Source: Acidovorax sp. A1169
GTDB lineage: Bacteria; Pseudomonadota; Gammaproteobacteria; Burkholderiales; Burkholderiaceae_C
DNA: 64,000 bases
Reading direction: 5' to 3'
NCBI RefSeq assembly: GCF_030704685.1
Contig: NZ_JAUZDX010000008.1
Span: forward strand, 62,001-126,000
The stretch's first letter is position 1. The number at the start of each line of letters is the position of its first letter. The translations under genes were made by a program, and so were the position numbers. Below, piece by piece: positions 41,965-50,641 of the stretch. The notes beneath the pieces were generated by a model. The model was not told where the DNA came from. It did no database searches and saw nothing but the letters and a program-made list of their open reading frames with translations.

Positions 41965-43665
41965 TCAGCGCTCCACCACGAAGCGCGAGACCACAGGTGG
42001 GGCGTCGCCCAGGTGGAAGGCCAGCTTGCGTTCGCGCAGCGCCACGTCGGAGGTGGTGACGCGGTCGAAGCGGCGCAGGTGCTCGGTCCACGATTCGTCC
42101 TCGATCTGCTCCATGTAGCGGGCCGGGTCGGCGATGTCGTGCTGCAGCTGCCACGAGAGCGCGCCCTGGCGCAGGCGGCTGCGGCGGCTTTCCTGCATCA
42201 GCGCGCGGAAGTCGGTGGCGCGCGCCGGGTCGATGAAGTATTCGATGGTCACCACCACATGCCCGCGTTCGGGCGGGGTGGGCGCCACGGGGGCCTTGAA
42301 GGCCTGCGAGGGGCTCAGGTCTTCCTCGATGCTGCGGTCGGCCACCAGGCGCTGCACGACCACCATGGCAATGGTGCCCGTGACGGCGGCCAGTGCGAGG
42401 CTGGTGTGCACGCTGGTGAGCGTGGCCACCTGGCCCCACACCGCGGCCCCCAGGGCGGTGGAGCCCATGATGGCCATCTGGTAGATGGACATACCGCGCG
42501 CCCGCACCCAGTTGGGCAGTGCCAGCTGGGCCGACACACTGAGCGAGTTGGCCGTGGTGATCCAGGCCATGCCACCCACGAGCATCGCAGGCACGGCCAC
42601 GTAGACATTGGGGGCCACGGCCATCACGCCGGTGGCGGCTGCCTGCAGCAGGGTGCCGCGCAGCACCAGCACGTCACGCGGCATGGCCTGGCGCAGGCGC
42701 GGCAGGAACATGGCGGCCACGATGGCCCCCGCGCCCATGGACGCCAGCAGCAGCGTGAAGGTGCCCGCGCCGCCGCCCTCCAGCCCCTTGGCCAGCAGGG
42801 GCAGCATGGCCAGCAGGGCGGTGGCGTGCAGGAAGAAGATGGAGATGCGCCAGAGCACGGCGCGCATGCGCGGCGACTGGCGCACGAACTGCAGGCCCAC
42901 GCGCATGGCGCTGGGCAGCCGCTCGCGGCCCAGGGGGCTGGGCACGTGGTCCCGCTTCCAGCGCATGATCACCAGGCCCGAGCCCACCGACAGCACGGCG
43001 TTGAGCACGAAGACCCAGGCGCTACCGGCGCTGGCGATGATGGCGCCAGCCACCAGCGGCCCGATGATGCGCGAGGCATTCATGGCGATGCCATTGAGGG
43101 CCAGGGCCGCAGGCAGGTGGGCGCGGCTGACCAGTTCGGGCACGATGGCAGAGAACACCGGCCAGCGCATCGCCAGCCCGATGCCGTTGGCAAAGGTCAG
43201 CGCCAGCAGCAGCGGCGCCGTCATGCCACCGGCCAGCACGGTCGCGCAAAGCACCAGCGCCACGGCAGCCACCCAGAACTGCGTGGCCATGAAGTAGCGC
43301 CGCCGGTCCAGAATATCGGCCAGCGCGCCACTGGGCAGGCCCAGCAGGAACACCGGCAGGGTGGAGGCCGACTGCACCAGCGCCACCAGGATCGGTGAGG
43401 TGGTGAGCGAGGTCATGAGCCAGGCGGCCGCCACGTCGTTCATCCACATGCAGGTGTTGGCCGCCACCCAGGTCAGCCAGAGCATGCGGAACACTGGCAC
43501 CGAAAGTGGCGCCAGGGTGGACAGCGAGGCCCGTTGCTCGGCCGTCGGCCCGGGCGGGGTGGCTGCGCTTTCCTCCGTTCCCTGCGCGGCGCTGGCCCTC
43601 TCGCTGGTGGGGGAGGACTCGGGTGCGACGCTGCGCGTGCTTTCGTGGGACGGCAATGGTGGCAT
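41965..43665 (-). CDS. MFS exporter with C-terminal monooxygenase-like domain
   Basis: A 566-residue protein. After a low-complexity N-terminal tail of about 45 residues, the MFS_3 (EntS-like) carrier domain spans about 50-455 (VPVFRMLWLTWVAANTCMWM, VALVQSASTLPVFLLGLPSGALADILDRRRY with the MFS loop motif, LALNGIAMNASRIIGPLVAG). The last 100 residues (VVVTIEYFIDPARATDFRALM, WQLQHDIADPARYMEQIEDESW) form an antibiotic-biosynthesis-monooxygenase-like alpha+beta barrel. This fusion is a known layout in proteobacterial MFS proteins, though its purpose is unclear. It converges on the DUF2868 gene (21 bases) and lies downstream of the Lrp gene on the same strand. The substrate is unknown. Confidence 0.87.
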   Translation of the reverse strand: MPPLPSHESTRSVAPESSPTSERASAAQGTEESAATPPGPTAEQRASLSTLAPLSVPVFRMLWLTWVAANTCMWMNDVAAAWLMTSLTTSPILVALVQSASTLPVFLLGLPSGALADILDRRRYFMATQFWVAAVALVLCATVLAGGMTAPLLLALTFANGIGLAMRWPVFSAIVPELVSRAHLPAALALNGIAMNASRIIGPLVAGAIIASAGSAWVFVLNAVLSVGSGLVIMRWKRDHVPSPLGRERLPSAMRVGLQFVRQSPRMRAVLWRISIFFLHATALLAMLPLLAKGLEGGGAGTFTLLLASMGAGAIVAAMFLPRLRQAMPRDVLVLRGTLLQAAATGVMAVAPNVYVAVPAMLVGGMAWITTANSLSVSAQLALPNWVRARGMSIYQMAIMGSTALGAAVWGQVATLTSVHTSLALAAVTGTIAMVVVQRLVADRSIEEDLSPSQAFKAPVAPTPPERGHVVVTIEYFIDPARATDFRALMQESRRSRLRQGALSWQLQHDIADPARYMEQIEDESWTEHLRRFDRVTTSDVALRERKLAFHLGDAPPVVSRFVVER

Positions 43666-43750
43666 GCACCCCTATTGTGCGCGGGACGGCTGCCAAGTGC
43701 CGGCGGGTCGTCCGACAACCTAGGCCCGCGCTCGGGCATGGGCAGAATTT

Positions 43751-43767
43751 GCTATTGAATGTATAGC
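43751..43767. repeat. Short inverted repeat, candidate dispersed element
   Basis: GCTAT and ATAGC flank TGAATGT immediately after the Lrp stop codon. The same GCTA...TAGC core occurs after the indolepyruvate oxidoreductase gene at 48078. I recall such GCTATnnnnnnnATAGC units as common intergenic repeats in Comamonadaceae; this needs counting in a genome. Confidence 0.4.
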
Positions 43768-43771
43768 ACGA

Positions 43772-44257
43772 CTAGCTGCGAGGGCGAGCCAGGTGGGTGA
43801 GCGGCAAGGCCCCGCTGGCCTTGACTTCGCCCAGCGAGAAGCTGGTGTGCATGTCTTTCACATTCGGCAGGTTGAGCAGCACGTTGCGCGCGAACTGCGA
43901 AAAACTCTCCAGGTCGCGCGCCACCACCTGCAACTCGAAGGTGCCGGTGCCGCTGATGTAGTGGCAGGCCACGACCTCGGGGATCTGGGCGATGGCGTCT
44001 TCCATCTCGCGCGTGAGGTTGCCCGTGCTGCGGTCGGCGTCCAGGCGCACGAAGGCCAGCACCCCCAGGCCGATCTTGTTACGGTCGATCTCGGCGCGGT
44101 AGCCCTTGATGAAGCCTTCCTCCTCCAGCGCGCGCACGCGGCGCCAGCATGGCGCGGCCGACAGGCCCACGCGCTGGGCCAGCTCGGCATTGGTCAGCCG
44201 GGCATCGGTCTGCAGCTCGTTGAGGATGGCAATGTCGAATTTGTCGAGAGTGTTCAC
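43772..44257 (-). CDS. Lrp/AsnC family regulator
   Basis: A 161-residue Lrp-type regulator with GTG start at 44257 (VNTLDKFDIAILNELQTDARLTNAELA). The winged helix spans about 5-60 (AQRVGLSAAPCWRRVRALEEEGFIKGY); the ligand-sensing RAM domain follows (VVACHYISGTGTFELQVVARDLESF). A longer in-frame start at 44341 would cross the palindrome and is rejected. It is divergent from the indolepyruvate:ferredoxin oxidoreductase gene with a 188-base gap, a common pairing in betaproteobacteria, and probably activates it in response to an aromatic or branched amino acid. The ligand is not known. Confidence 0.92.
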   Translation of the reverse strand: MNTLDKFDIAILNELQTDARLTNAELAQRVGLSAAPCWRRVRALEEEGFIKGYRAEIDRNKIGLGVLAFVRLDADRSTGNLTREMEDAIAQIPEVVACHYISGTGTFELQVVARDLESFSQFARNVLLNLPNVKDMHTSFSLGEVKASGALPLTHLARPRS

Positions 44258-44270
44258 AAAATGGCCAGTT

Positions 44271-44289
44271 TGAGAAAGATCCTTTCTCA
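44271..44289. promoter_or_regulatory. Candidate Lrp operator
   Basis: TGAGAAAG and CTTTCTCA form perfect 8-base arms around ATC, 14 bases upstream of the Lrp start and 157 bases upstream of the oxidoreductase start. Position and symmetry fit an Lrp/AsnC binding site serving both genes. Confidence 0.55.
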
Positions 44290-44445
44290 GAATAGCCCAA
44301 ATACGGCACACAACGCAAAGACTTATCAGCGGAGCAGGCATACACTTATCTCACATTGGAGGCGCTGCACTAAACGTGCGGCGCGGCCGTGAACACCGCC
44401 CTCACAAAGGGCGTACCCCACAAAAAAGCCATTGGAGACATAGCC

Positions 44446-47400
44446 ATGAACGCCCCACTGCCCGAGCACATCCGCAAGGCCCTAGAAACTGTCACTCTGG
44501 ATGACAAATACGCCTTAGACAGTGGCCGGGCCTTCATGAGCGGGGTGCAGGCCCTCGTTCGCTTGCCCATGCTGCAGCGCCAGCGCGATGCGATGGAGGG
44601 GCTCAACACGGCCGGCTTCATCAGCGGCTATCGCGGCTCCCCCCTGGGTACCTACGACCAATCCCTGTGGGCGGCCAAGAAGCACCTGGCGGCGAACAAC
44701 ATCGTCTTCCAGCCCGGGGTGAACGAGGAGCTCGGTGCGACGGCCGTATGGGGCACGCAGCAGCTGGACCTGTACCCGCAGAGCAAGAAGTTCGACGGCG
44801 TCTTCGGCATCTGGTACGGCAAGGGCCCGGGCGTGGACCGCTGCTCGGACGTGTTCAAGCACGCCAACATGGCCGGCACGGCCAAGCATGGCGGCGTGAT
44901 CGCCATTGCCGGCGACGACCACATCAGCAAGAGCAGCACGGCCGCGCACCAGAGCGATCACATCTTCAAGGCCTGTGGCACGCCGGTGTTCTTTCCGAGC
45001 AGCGTGCAGGAAATCCTGGACATGGGCCTGCACGCCTTTGCCATGAGCCGTTTTTCGGGCGTGTGGTCGGGCATGAAGACCATCCAGGAAGTGGTCGAGT
45101 CGTCGAGCAGCATCTCGGTGGACCCGGACCGCGTGAAGATCGTGATGCCCGAGGACTTCGTGATGCCGCCCGGCGGCCTGCACATCCGCTGGCCCGACGC
45201 GCCGCTGGAGCAGGAGGCGCGCCTCATGGACTACAAGTGGTACGCAGCCCTTGCCTATGTGCGCGCCAACAAGCTCAACTACAACGTGATCCAGGGGCCC
45301 AACGACCGCTTCGGCATCATCGCCAGCGGCAAGGCCTACAACGACACGCGCCAGGCCCTGGTGGACCTGGGGCTGGACGACGACACCTGCCGCCAGCTCG
45401 GCATCCGCGTGCACAAGGTCAACGTGGTCTGGCCGCTCGAAGCCACCATCACGCGCGACTTTGCCCAGGGCCTGCAGGAGATCCTGGTGGTCGAGGAAAA
45501 GCGCCAGGTCATCGAATACCAGCTCAAGGAAGAGCTGTACAACTGGCGCTCGGACGTACGCCCCCACGTGCTGGGCAAGTTCGACGAGCCCGAGGGCGAT
45601 GCCACGGGCGGCGAATGGTCCATGCCCAACCCCAGCCAGAACTGGCTGTTGCGCGCCAAGGCCGACCTGACGCCCGCCATCATCGCCAAGGCGATTGCCA
45701 AGCGCCTCAAGAAGCTGGGCGTGTCGAGCGACATCATCGCGCGCATGGATTCGCGCATCGCCGTCATCGAGGCCAGCGAGCGCGCGATGGCCGAGCTCAA
45801 GGTGGACACGGGCGAGCGCGCCCCCTGGTTCTGCAGCGGCTGCCCGCACAACACCAGTACCCGCGTGCCCGAGGGCTCGCGCGCCGTGGCCGGCATCGGC
45901 TGCCACTACATGGCCAACTGGATGCCCGACCGCAACACCTCCACCTTCACGCAGATGGGTGGCGAGGGCGTGACCTGGGTGGGCCAGGCACCGTTCACCA
46001 CCGACCAGCATGTGTTTGCCAACCTGGGCGACGGCACATACTTCCACAGCGGGCTGCTGGCCATCCGCCAGAGCATCGCCGCGGGCACCACCATCACCTA
46101 CAAGGTGCTCTACAACGACGCCGTGGCCATGACCGGCGGTCAGCAGGTGGGCGAGCGGCCCGAAGGCCACTCGGTGCTGCAGATCATGAACAGCCTGAAG
46201 TCCGAGGGCGTGGTCAAGCTCATCATCGTGACCGATGAGCCGCAGAAGTACGACGGTGTGGCGCTGGCCGAAGGCGTGACGGTGCACCACCGCGACGAGC
46301 TCGATACGCTGCAGCGCCAGTTCCGCGAGATCAAGGGCTGCACGGTCATCATCTACGACCAGACCTGCGCCACCGAAAAGCGCCGCCGCAGGAAGCGCGG
46401 CACCCTGGCCACGCCCGACAAGACCGTGGTCATCAACGACCTGGTGTGCGAGGGCTGCGGCGACTGCTCGACCAAGTCCAACTGCCTGAGCGTGGAGCCG
46501 GTGGAGACGGAATTCGGCCGCAAGCGCCGCATCAACCAGAGCACCTGCAACAAGGACTACTCCTGCGTGAACGGCTTCTGCCCAAGCTTCGTCACCGTGG
46601 AGGGCGGCCAGCTCAAAAAGCCCAAGAAGGAAAAGAAGGGCAATCTGGCCAGCCTGCCAGCCATCCCGGATCCGGTACTGCCGGTGGCCGAGACGGCCTG
46701 GGGCATCGTGGTCGGCGGCGTGGGCGGCACGGGCGTGATCACCATCGGCTCGCTGCTGGGCATGGCAGCGCACCTGGATGGCAAGGGCGTCATCACCCAG
46801 GACGCCGGTGGCCTGGCCCAGAAGGGCGGCGCCACCTGGAGCCACATCCAGATCGCCAACCGCCCCGAAGCCATCTACACCACCAAGGTCGACACCGCCA
46901 AGGCCGACCTGGTGATCGGCTGCGATTCCATCGTCGCTGCGCACAAGTACACCCTGGCCGTGATGCAGCCGGGCCGCACCTTCGTGGCCCTCAACACCCA
47001 CGGCACGCCTACGGCGGCCTTCGTGACCAATCCCAACTGGCAGTTCCCCGGTGCCAATTGCGACAGCGCCATCGCGGCCGCCGTGGGCGCAGGCGGCGTG
47101 GGCAGCTTCGATGCCGAGCAGGTGGCCACCCAGTTGCTGGGCGACAGCATCTACACCAACCCGCTGATGCTGGGCTATGCCTGGCAGAAGGGCCGCGTGC
47201 CGCTGACGTTCGCCTCGCTGATGCGTGCCATGGAGCTGAACGGCGTGCAGGTGGACAACAACAAGGCCGCCTTCGAATGGGGCCGCCGCTGCGCCCATGA
47301 CCTCAAGGCCGTGCAGTCGCTGTTCCAGGCCGCGCAGGTGATTGAGTTCGTCAAGAAGCCGTCGCTCACCGAGATGCTGTCCAAGCGTGTGGACTTCCTC

Positions 47401-48021
47401 ACGGGTTACCAGAATGCCGCCTACGCCTGCGAGTACACGGCCTTCGTGGAAAAGGTGCGGGCCGCCGAGGGCAAGCTGGGCGCCGGCACCCGCCTGTCGG
47501 AGGCGGTGGCCCGCTACCTGTTCAAGCTCATGGCCTACAAGGACGAGTACGAGGTGGCGCGTCTGCACACCGACAAGGCCTTCACGGACAAGATCGCGAA
47601 CATGTTCGAAGGCGACTACAAGCTGGTGCACCACCTGGCGCCCCCAATGACCGCCAAGAAGAACGACCGCGGCGAGCTGGTCAAGCAGCCGTTCGGCCCG
47701 TGGATGCGCAGCGCCTTCGGCGTGCTGGCCAAGCTCAAGGGCCTGCGCGGCACCGCGTTCGATGTGTTCGGCCGTACCGAAGAGCGCCGCATGGAGCGTG
47801 CGCTGATCGTGGAATACCGCGCCTCGATCGACGAGCTGCTGCAGGGCCTGACGGCCGACAACCTGGGGCTGGCCGTCGACATCGCGCGCATTCCCGAAGA
47901 CATTCGCGGCTATGGCCATGTGAAGGAGCGCCACCTGGCCACGGCACGCCCCAAGTGGGACGGTCTGATGGCCCAATGGCGCCAGGGCGGTGCCGTGCGG
48001 TCCGAGCGCCAGGCCGCTTGA
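44446..48021 (+). CDS. Indolepyruvate ferredoxin oxidoreductase, fused one-chain form
   Basis: A 1191-residue enzyme joining the alpha/beta and gamma parts of indolepyruvate:ferredoxin oxidoreductase. It oxidatively decarboxylates aryl (and possibly branched-chain) 2-oxo acids from amino-acid transamination to acyl-CoA with TPP. Seen: pyrimidine-side domain (ISGYRGSPLGTYDQ, VNEELGATAVWGTQQ), cysteine block WFCSGCPHNTSTRVPEGS near 463, TPP-phosphate motif NLGDGTYFHSG near 527, iron-sulphur cysteines VCEGCGDCSTKSNC near 668 and TCNKDYSCVNGFCPSF near 701, then the gamma domain (VGGVGGTGVITIGSLLGMAAHLDGKG). ATG 44446 follows GGAGA; an upstream in-frame start (44389) lacks such a site. It is probably controlled by the divergent Lrp protein and ends at a terminator. 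Confidence 0.93.
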   Translation: MNAPLPEHIRKALETVTLDDKYALDSGRAFMSGVQALVRLPMLQRQRDAMEGLNTAGFISGYRGSPLGTYDQSLWAAKKHLAANNIVFQPGVNEELGATAVWGTQQLDLYPQSKKFDGVFGIWYGKGPGVDRCSDVFKHANMAGTAKHGGVIAIAGDDHISKSSTAAHQSDHIFKACGTPVFFPSSVQEILDMGLHAFAMSRFSGVWSGMKTIQEVVESSSSISVDPDRVKIVMPEDFVMPPGGLHIRWPDAPLEQEARLMDYKWYAALAYVRANKLNYNVIQGPNDRFGIIASGKAYNDTRQALVDLGLDDDTCRQLGIRVHKVNVVWPLEATITRDFAQGLQEILVVEEKRQVIEYQLKEELYNWRSDVRPHVLGKFDEPEGDATGGEWSMPNPSQNWLLRAKADLTPAIIAKAIAKRLKKLGVSSDIIARMDSRIAVIEASERAMAELKVDTGERAPWFCSGCPHNTSTRVPEGSRAVAGIGCHYMANWMPDRNTSTFTQMGGEGVTWVGQAPFTTDQHVFANLGDGTYFHSGLLAIRQSIAAGTTITYKVLYNDAVAMTGGQQVGERPEGHSVLQIMNSLKSEGVVKLIIVTDEPQKYDGVALAEGVTVHHRDELDTLQRQFREIKGCTVIIYDQTCATEKRRRRKRGTLATPDKTVVINDLVCEGCGDCSTKSNCLSVEPVETEFGRKRRINQSTCNKDYSCVNGFCPSFVTVEGGQLKKPKKEKKGNLASLPAIPDPVLPVAETAWGIVVGGVGGTGVITIGSLLGMAAHLDGKGVITQDAGGLAQKGGATWSHIQIANRPEAIYTTKVDTAKADLVIGCDSIVAAHKYTLAVMQPGRTFVALNTHGTPTAAFVTNPNWQFPGANCDSAIAAAVGAGGVGSFDAEQVATQLLGDSIYTNPLMLGYAWQKGRVPLTFASLMRAMELNGVQVDNNKAAFEWGRRCAHDLKAVQSLFQAAQVIEFVKKPSLTEMLSKRVDFLTGYQNAAYACEYTAFVEKVRAAEGKLGAGTRLSEAVARYLFKLMAYKDEYEVARLHTDKAFTDKIANMFEGDYKLVHHLAPPMTAKKNDRGELVKQPFGPWMRSAFGVLAKLKGLRGTAFDVFGRTEERRMERALIVEYRASIDELLQGLTADNLGLAVDIARIPEDIRGYGHVKERHLATARPKWDGLMAQWRQGGAVRSERQAA

Positions 48022-48053
48022 AGTTGGGCGGCGTGGCCGCACCTTTCTCGCAG

Positions 48054-48077
48054 AGCCCGCGCTTGCGCGGGCTTTTT
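48054..48077 (+). terminator. Terminator of the indolepyruvate oxidoreductase gene
   Basis: AGCCCGCG (48054-48061) pairs with CGCGGGCT (48066-48073) around a CTTG loop and is followed by TTTT, 32 bases after the stop codon. Confidence 0.8.
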
Positions 48078-48138
48078 GCTATCAGAAATGTAGCTTCAAC
48101 TCCAGTGCTGGCTTGCTAAAAACGCCATTGCGCTGGAG
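48078..48138. repeat. Composite inverted repeat, candidate Comamonadaceae intergenic element
   Basis: Two nested palindromic pieces: GCTA/TAGC around TCAGAAATG (48078-48094), then CTCCAGTGC (48100-48108) with GCGCTGGAG (48130-48138), one G-T mismatch. It resembles the repeat at 43751 and, from memory, a family of GCTAT...ATAGCTTCCAGCGC units dispersed in Comamonadaceae genomes. It occupies the 301-base gap before yajC, which has no gene. Confidence 0.45.
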
Positions 48139-48208
48139 ATTGCGGTAGCGGTGCCCGGCAGGGCGGTGGCAGGCAACAAACACCCGCTGCCGGCTTGGGT
48201 CATACCCC

Positions 48209-48238
48209 TTGGGGGCGTGGCAAGGGCCCGCATACAAT
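48209..48238 (+). promoter_or_regulatory. Candidate promoter of yajC-secD-secF
   Basis: TTGGGG (48209-48214) and TACAAT (48233-48238) are spaced 18 bases apart, about 85 bases before yajC. The -10 box is a good sigma-70 match and the -35 box is fair. Confidence 0.45.
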
Positions 48239-48322
48239 GTCCTGTTGCGCCCAGCGCGCGCCTTGGCGCTCGCTGCAGGCGGTTTTCAGTGTGTTTTGAC
48301 CATCCGTTGTGGAGTTTCGTCC

Positions 48323-48658
48323 GTGTTTATTTCTTCTGCTTTTGCCCAGACTGCTCCCGCCGCCGCTGCGGGCGGTGGTGACATGATGTCCTCGCTCACC
48401 GGCATGCTGCCCCTGGTGCTCATGTTCGTGGTGCTGTACTTCGTCATGATCCGCCCCCAGATGAAGAAACAGAAGGAGCACCGCGCCATGATCGACGCCA
48501 TTGCCAAGGGCGATGAAGTGGCGACGGCCGGTGGCATCGTGGGCAAGGTCACGCGCCTGTCCGAAGGTTTCCTGCACATCGAGATCGCCAGCGGCGTCGA
48601 AGTGCAGCTGCAGCGCAGCGCCGTGGTGCAGGTTCTGCCCAAGGGCTCGGTCAAGTAA
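48323..48658 (+). CDS. yajC: Preprotein translocase subunit YajC
   Basis: A 111-residue YajC, an accessory subunit of the SecDF-YajC complex that helps protein export. It starts at GTG 48323 (VFISSAFAQTAPAAAA) with GGAG 9 bases upstream. One membrane helix (MLPLVLMFVVLYFVMI) is followed by the family signature IRPQMKKQKEHRAMIDAIAKGDEVATAGGIVGKV. The secD gene starts 85 bases later and secF follows, the usual order. The tgt and queA genes that often precede yajC are not here; the indolepyruvate oxidoreductase gene takes that place. Confidence 0.95.
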   Translation: MFISSAFAQTAPAAAAGGGDMMSSLTGMLPLVLMFVVLYFVMIRPQMKKQKEHRAMIDAIAKGDEVATAGGIVGKVTRLSEGFLHIEIASGVEVQLQRSAVVQVLPKGSVK

Positions 48659-48742
48659 GGCCTTCAAGCCCCCTGTATCCGGGGCGTCCCGGCCTGCAAG
48701 GGCGGCGCCCCCTGAAGCTTTCCAAGAGGCAAGAGCGCGATC

Positions 48743-50629
48743 ATGAACCGATATCCGGTGTGGAAGTACGCGATCCTGGTGATCGTGCTGCTGGTGGGGA
48801 CCCTGTACACCCTGCCCAATTTCTTCGGCGAGGCGCCTGCGGTGCAGGTGTCGTCCGCCAAACCCTCTGCCGTGAAGGTGGACACCTCCGTACTGCAGCG
48901 CGTGGAAGAGGCGCTCAAGGCGGCCAACATCACTCCGGTGTCGGTGAGCCTGGAAGGCAATTCCGTGCGGGCGCAGCTCGATTCGGTGGAGACGCAGGGC
49001 AAGGCCAAGGACGCGATCCAGAAGGTCCTGGTTCCCAATGAGTCCGACGTCTCCTACGTGGTGGCGCTGAACATGTTCTCGCTGTCCCCCAAGTGGCTGA
49101 CCTCGATCCACGCCATGCCCATGTACCTGGGCCTGGACCTGCGCGGTGGCGTGCACTTCATGCTCCAGGTGGACATGCAGGCGGCGCTGACCAAGAAGGC
49201 CGAGTCGTATGCCGGCGACCTGCGCACCCTGCTGCGCGATAAGAGCATCCGCCACGGCGGCATCAGCCGCGATGGCCAGACCGTCGAAGTGCGCCTGCGC
49301 GACGAAGCCACGCTCACGGCCGCCCGCAATCTCATCAGCGACCAGTTTCCCGACCTGGTGAGCACCAGCGTGCCGGACGGCGGCGAATTCAAGCTGCGCG
49401 CCACCATCAAGCCCGAGGCCACGCGCCGCGTGCAGGAGCAGGCGCTCAAGCAGAACATGGTCACGCTGCACAACCGAATCAACGAACTGGGCGTGGCCGA
49501 GCCCGTGATCCAGCAGCAGGGGCTGGACCGCATTGTGGTGCAGTTGCCCGGTGTGCAGGACACGGCCAAGGCCAAGGACATTCTGGGCCGCACCGCCACG
49601 CTCGAAGTGCGCATGGTCGACGAGGGCACCGAAGCCCGCGCCGCCGAATCGGGCCGGGGCCCGGTGCCGTTCGGTTCCGAGCGCTACCCCGAGCGCAACG
49701 GCCAGCCCGTGGTGGTCAAGAAGCAGGTCATCCTGACCGGCGAAAACCTGACCGATGCCCAGCCCGGCTTCGACGGCCAGACCCAGGAGCCCACCGTGAA
49801 CCTCACGCTCGACGCCAAGGGCTCGCGCATCTTCCGCGACATCACGCGCGAAAACATCGGCAAGCGCATGGCCATCGTGCTCTTCGAAAAGGGCAAGGGC
49901 GAAGTGGTCACGGCCCCCGTGATCCGCAGCGAAATCGGCGGCGGCCGGGTGCAGATCTCGGGCCGCATGACCACGGCCGAAGCCAACGACACGGCTCTGC
50001 TGCTGCGCGCCGGCTCGCTGGCCGCGCCCATGGAGATCATTGAGGAATACACCATCGGCCCGAGCCTGGGCGCCGACAACATCGAGCGCGGCATCCACAG
50101 CGTGGTCTGGGGCCTGGCGGCCATCGCGGCCTTCATGTGCTTCTACTACATGCTGTTCGGCGTGTTCTCCAGCATTGCGCTGGGGGTCAACGTGCTGCTG
50201 CTGATGGCCGTGCTGTCCATGCTGCAGGCCACGCTCACACTGCCCGGCATTGCGGCCATGGCACTGGCCATTGGTGTAGCCATCGACTCCAACGTGCTGA
50301 TCAACGAGCGCATCCGCGAGGAACTGCGCGCCGGCATGTCGCCGCAGGCAGCGATCAATACGGGTTATGAGCGCGCCTGGGCGACCATCCTGGACTCCAA
50401 CGTGACCACGCTGATCGCCGGCCTGGCGCTGCTCGCCTTCGGCTCCGGCCCGGTGCGCGGCTTTGCCGTGGTGCACTGCATCGGCATCCTGACCAGCATG
50501 TTCTCTGCCGTGTTCTTCTCGCGCGGCCTGGTGAACCTGTGGTACGGGCGCCAGAAGAAGCTCAAGAGCGTATCGATCGGCCAGATCTGGAAGCCGGACG
50601 CCGATACCGCTGTGGCCAAAACGAATTAA
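48743..50629 (+). CDS. secD: Protein translocase subunit SecD
   Basis: A 628-residue SecD which, with SecF, uses the proton gradient to pull exported proteins out of SecYEG. The first helix (YAILVIVLLVGTLYTLPNFF) and the signature LGLDLRGGVHFMLQVDM are clear; the P1 periplasmic domain runs from about 120 to 440; the six-helix C-terminal block contains GPSLGADNIERGIHS and the late helices AMALAIGVAIDSNVLINERIREEL and NVTTLIAGLALLAFGSGPVRGF. Length matches the family. The secF gene begins 12 bases later. Confidence 0.97.
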   Translation: MNRYPVWKYAILVIVLLVGTLYTLPNFFGEAPAVQVSSAKPSAVKVDTSVLQRVEEALKAANITPVSVSLEGNSVRAQLDSVETQGKAKDAIQKVLVPNESDVSYVVALNMFSLSPKWLTSIHAMPMYLGLDLRGGVHFMLQVDMQAALTKKAESYAGDLRTLLRDKSIRHGGISRDGQTVEVRLRDEATLTAARNLISDQFPDLVSTSVPDGGEFKLRATIKPEATRRVQEQALKQNMVTLHNRINELGVAEPVIQQQGLDRIVVQLPGVQDTAKAKDILGRTATLEVRMVDEGTEARAAESGRGPVPFGSERYPERNGQPVVVKKQVILTGENLTDAQPGFDGQTQEPTVNLTLDAKGSRIFRDITRENIGKRMAIVLFEKGKGEVVTAPVIRSEIGGGRVQISGRMTTAEANDTALLLRAGSLAAPMEIIEEYTIGPSLGADNIERGIHSVVWGLAAIAAFMCFYYMLFGVFSSIALGVNVLLLMAVLSMLQATLTLPGIAAMALAIGVAIDSNVLINERIREELRAGMSPQAAINTGYERAWATILDSNVTTLIAGLALLAFGSGPVRGFAVVHCIGILTSMFSAVFFSRGLVNLWYGRQKKLKSVSIGQIWKPDADTAVAKTN

Positions 50630-50641
50630 GGGGCAAAGGCC

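Noticed and set aside
44258..44341. Longer N-terminus for the Lrp regulator.
   Set aside because: It would put coding sequence over the palindrome and adds 28 residues unlike Lrp proteins; GTG 44257 starts exactly at the conserved region.
44515..48042. A minus-strand open frame of 1175 codons opposite the indolepyruvate oxidoreductase.
   Set aside because: Reverse-strand shadow of a strongly conserved gene; Leu/His/Val-rich with no motif.
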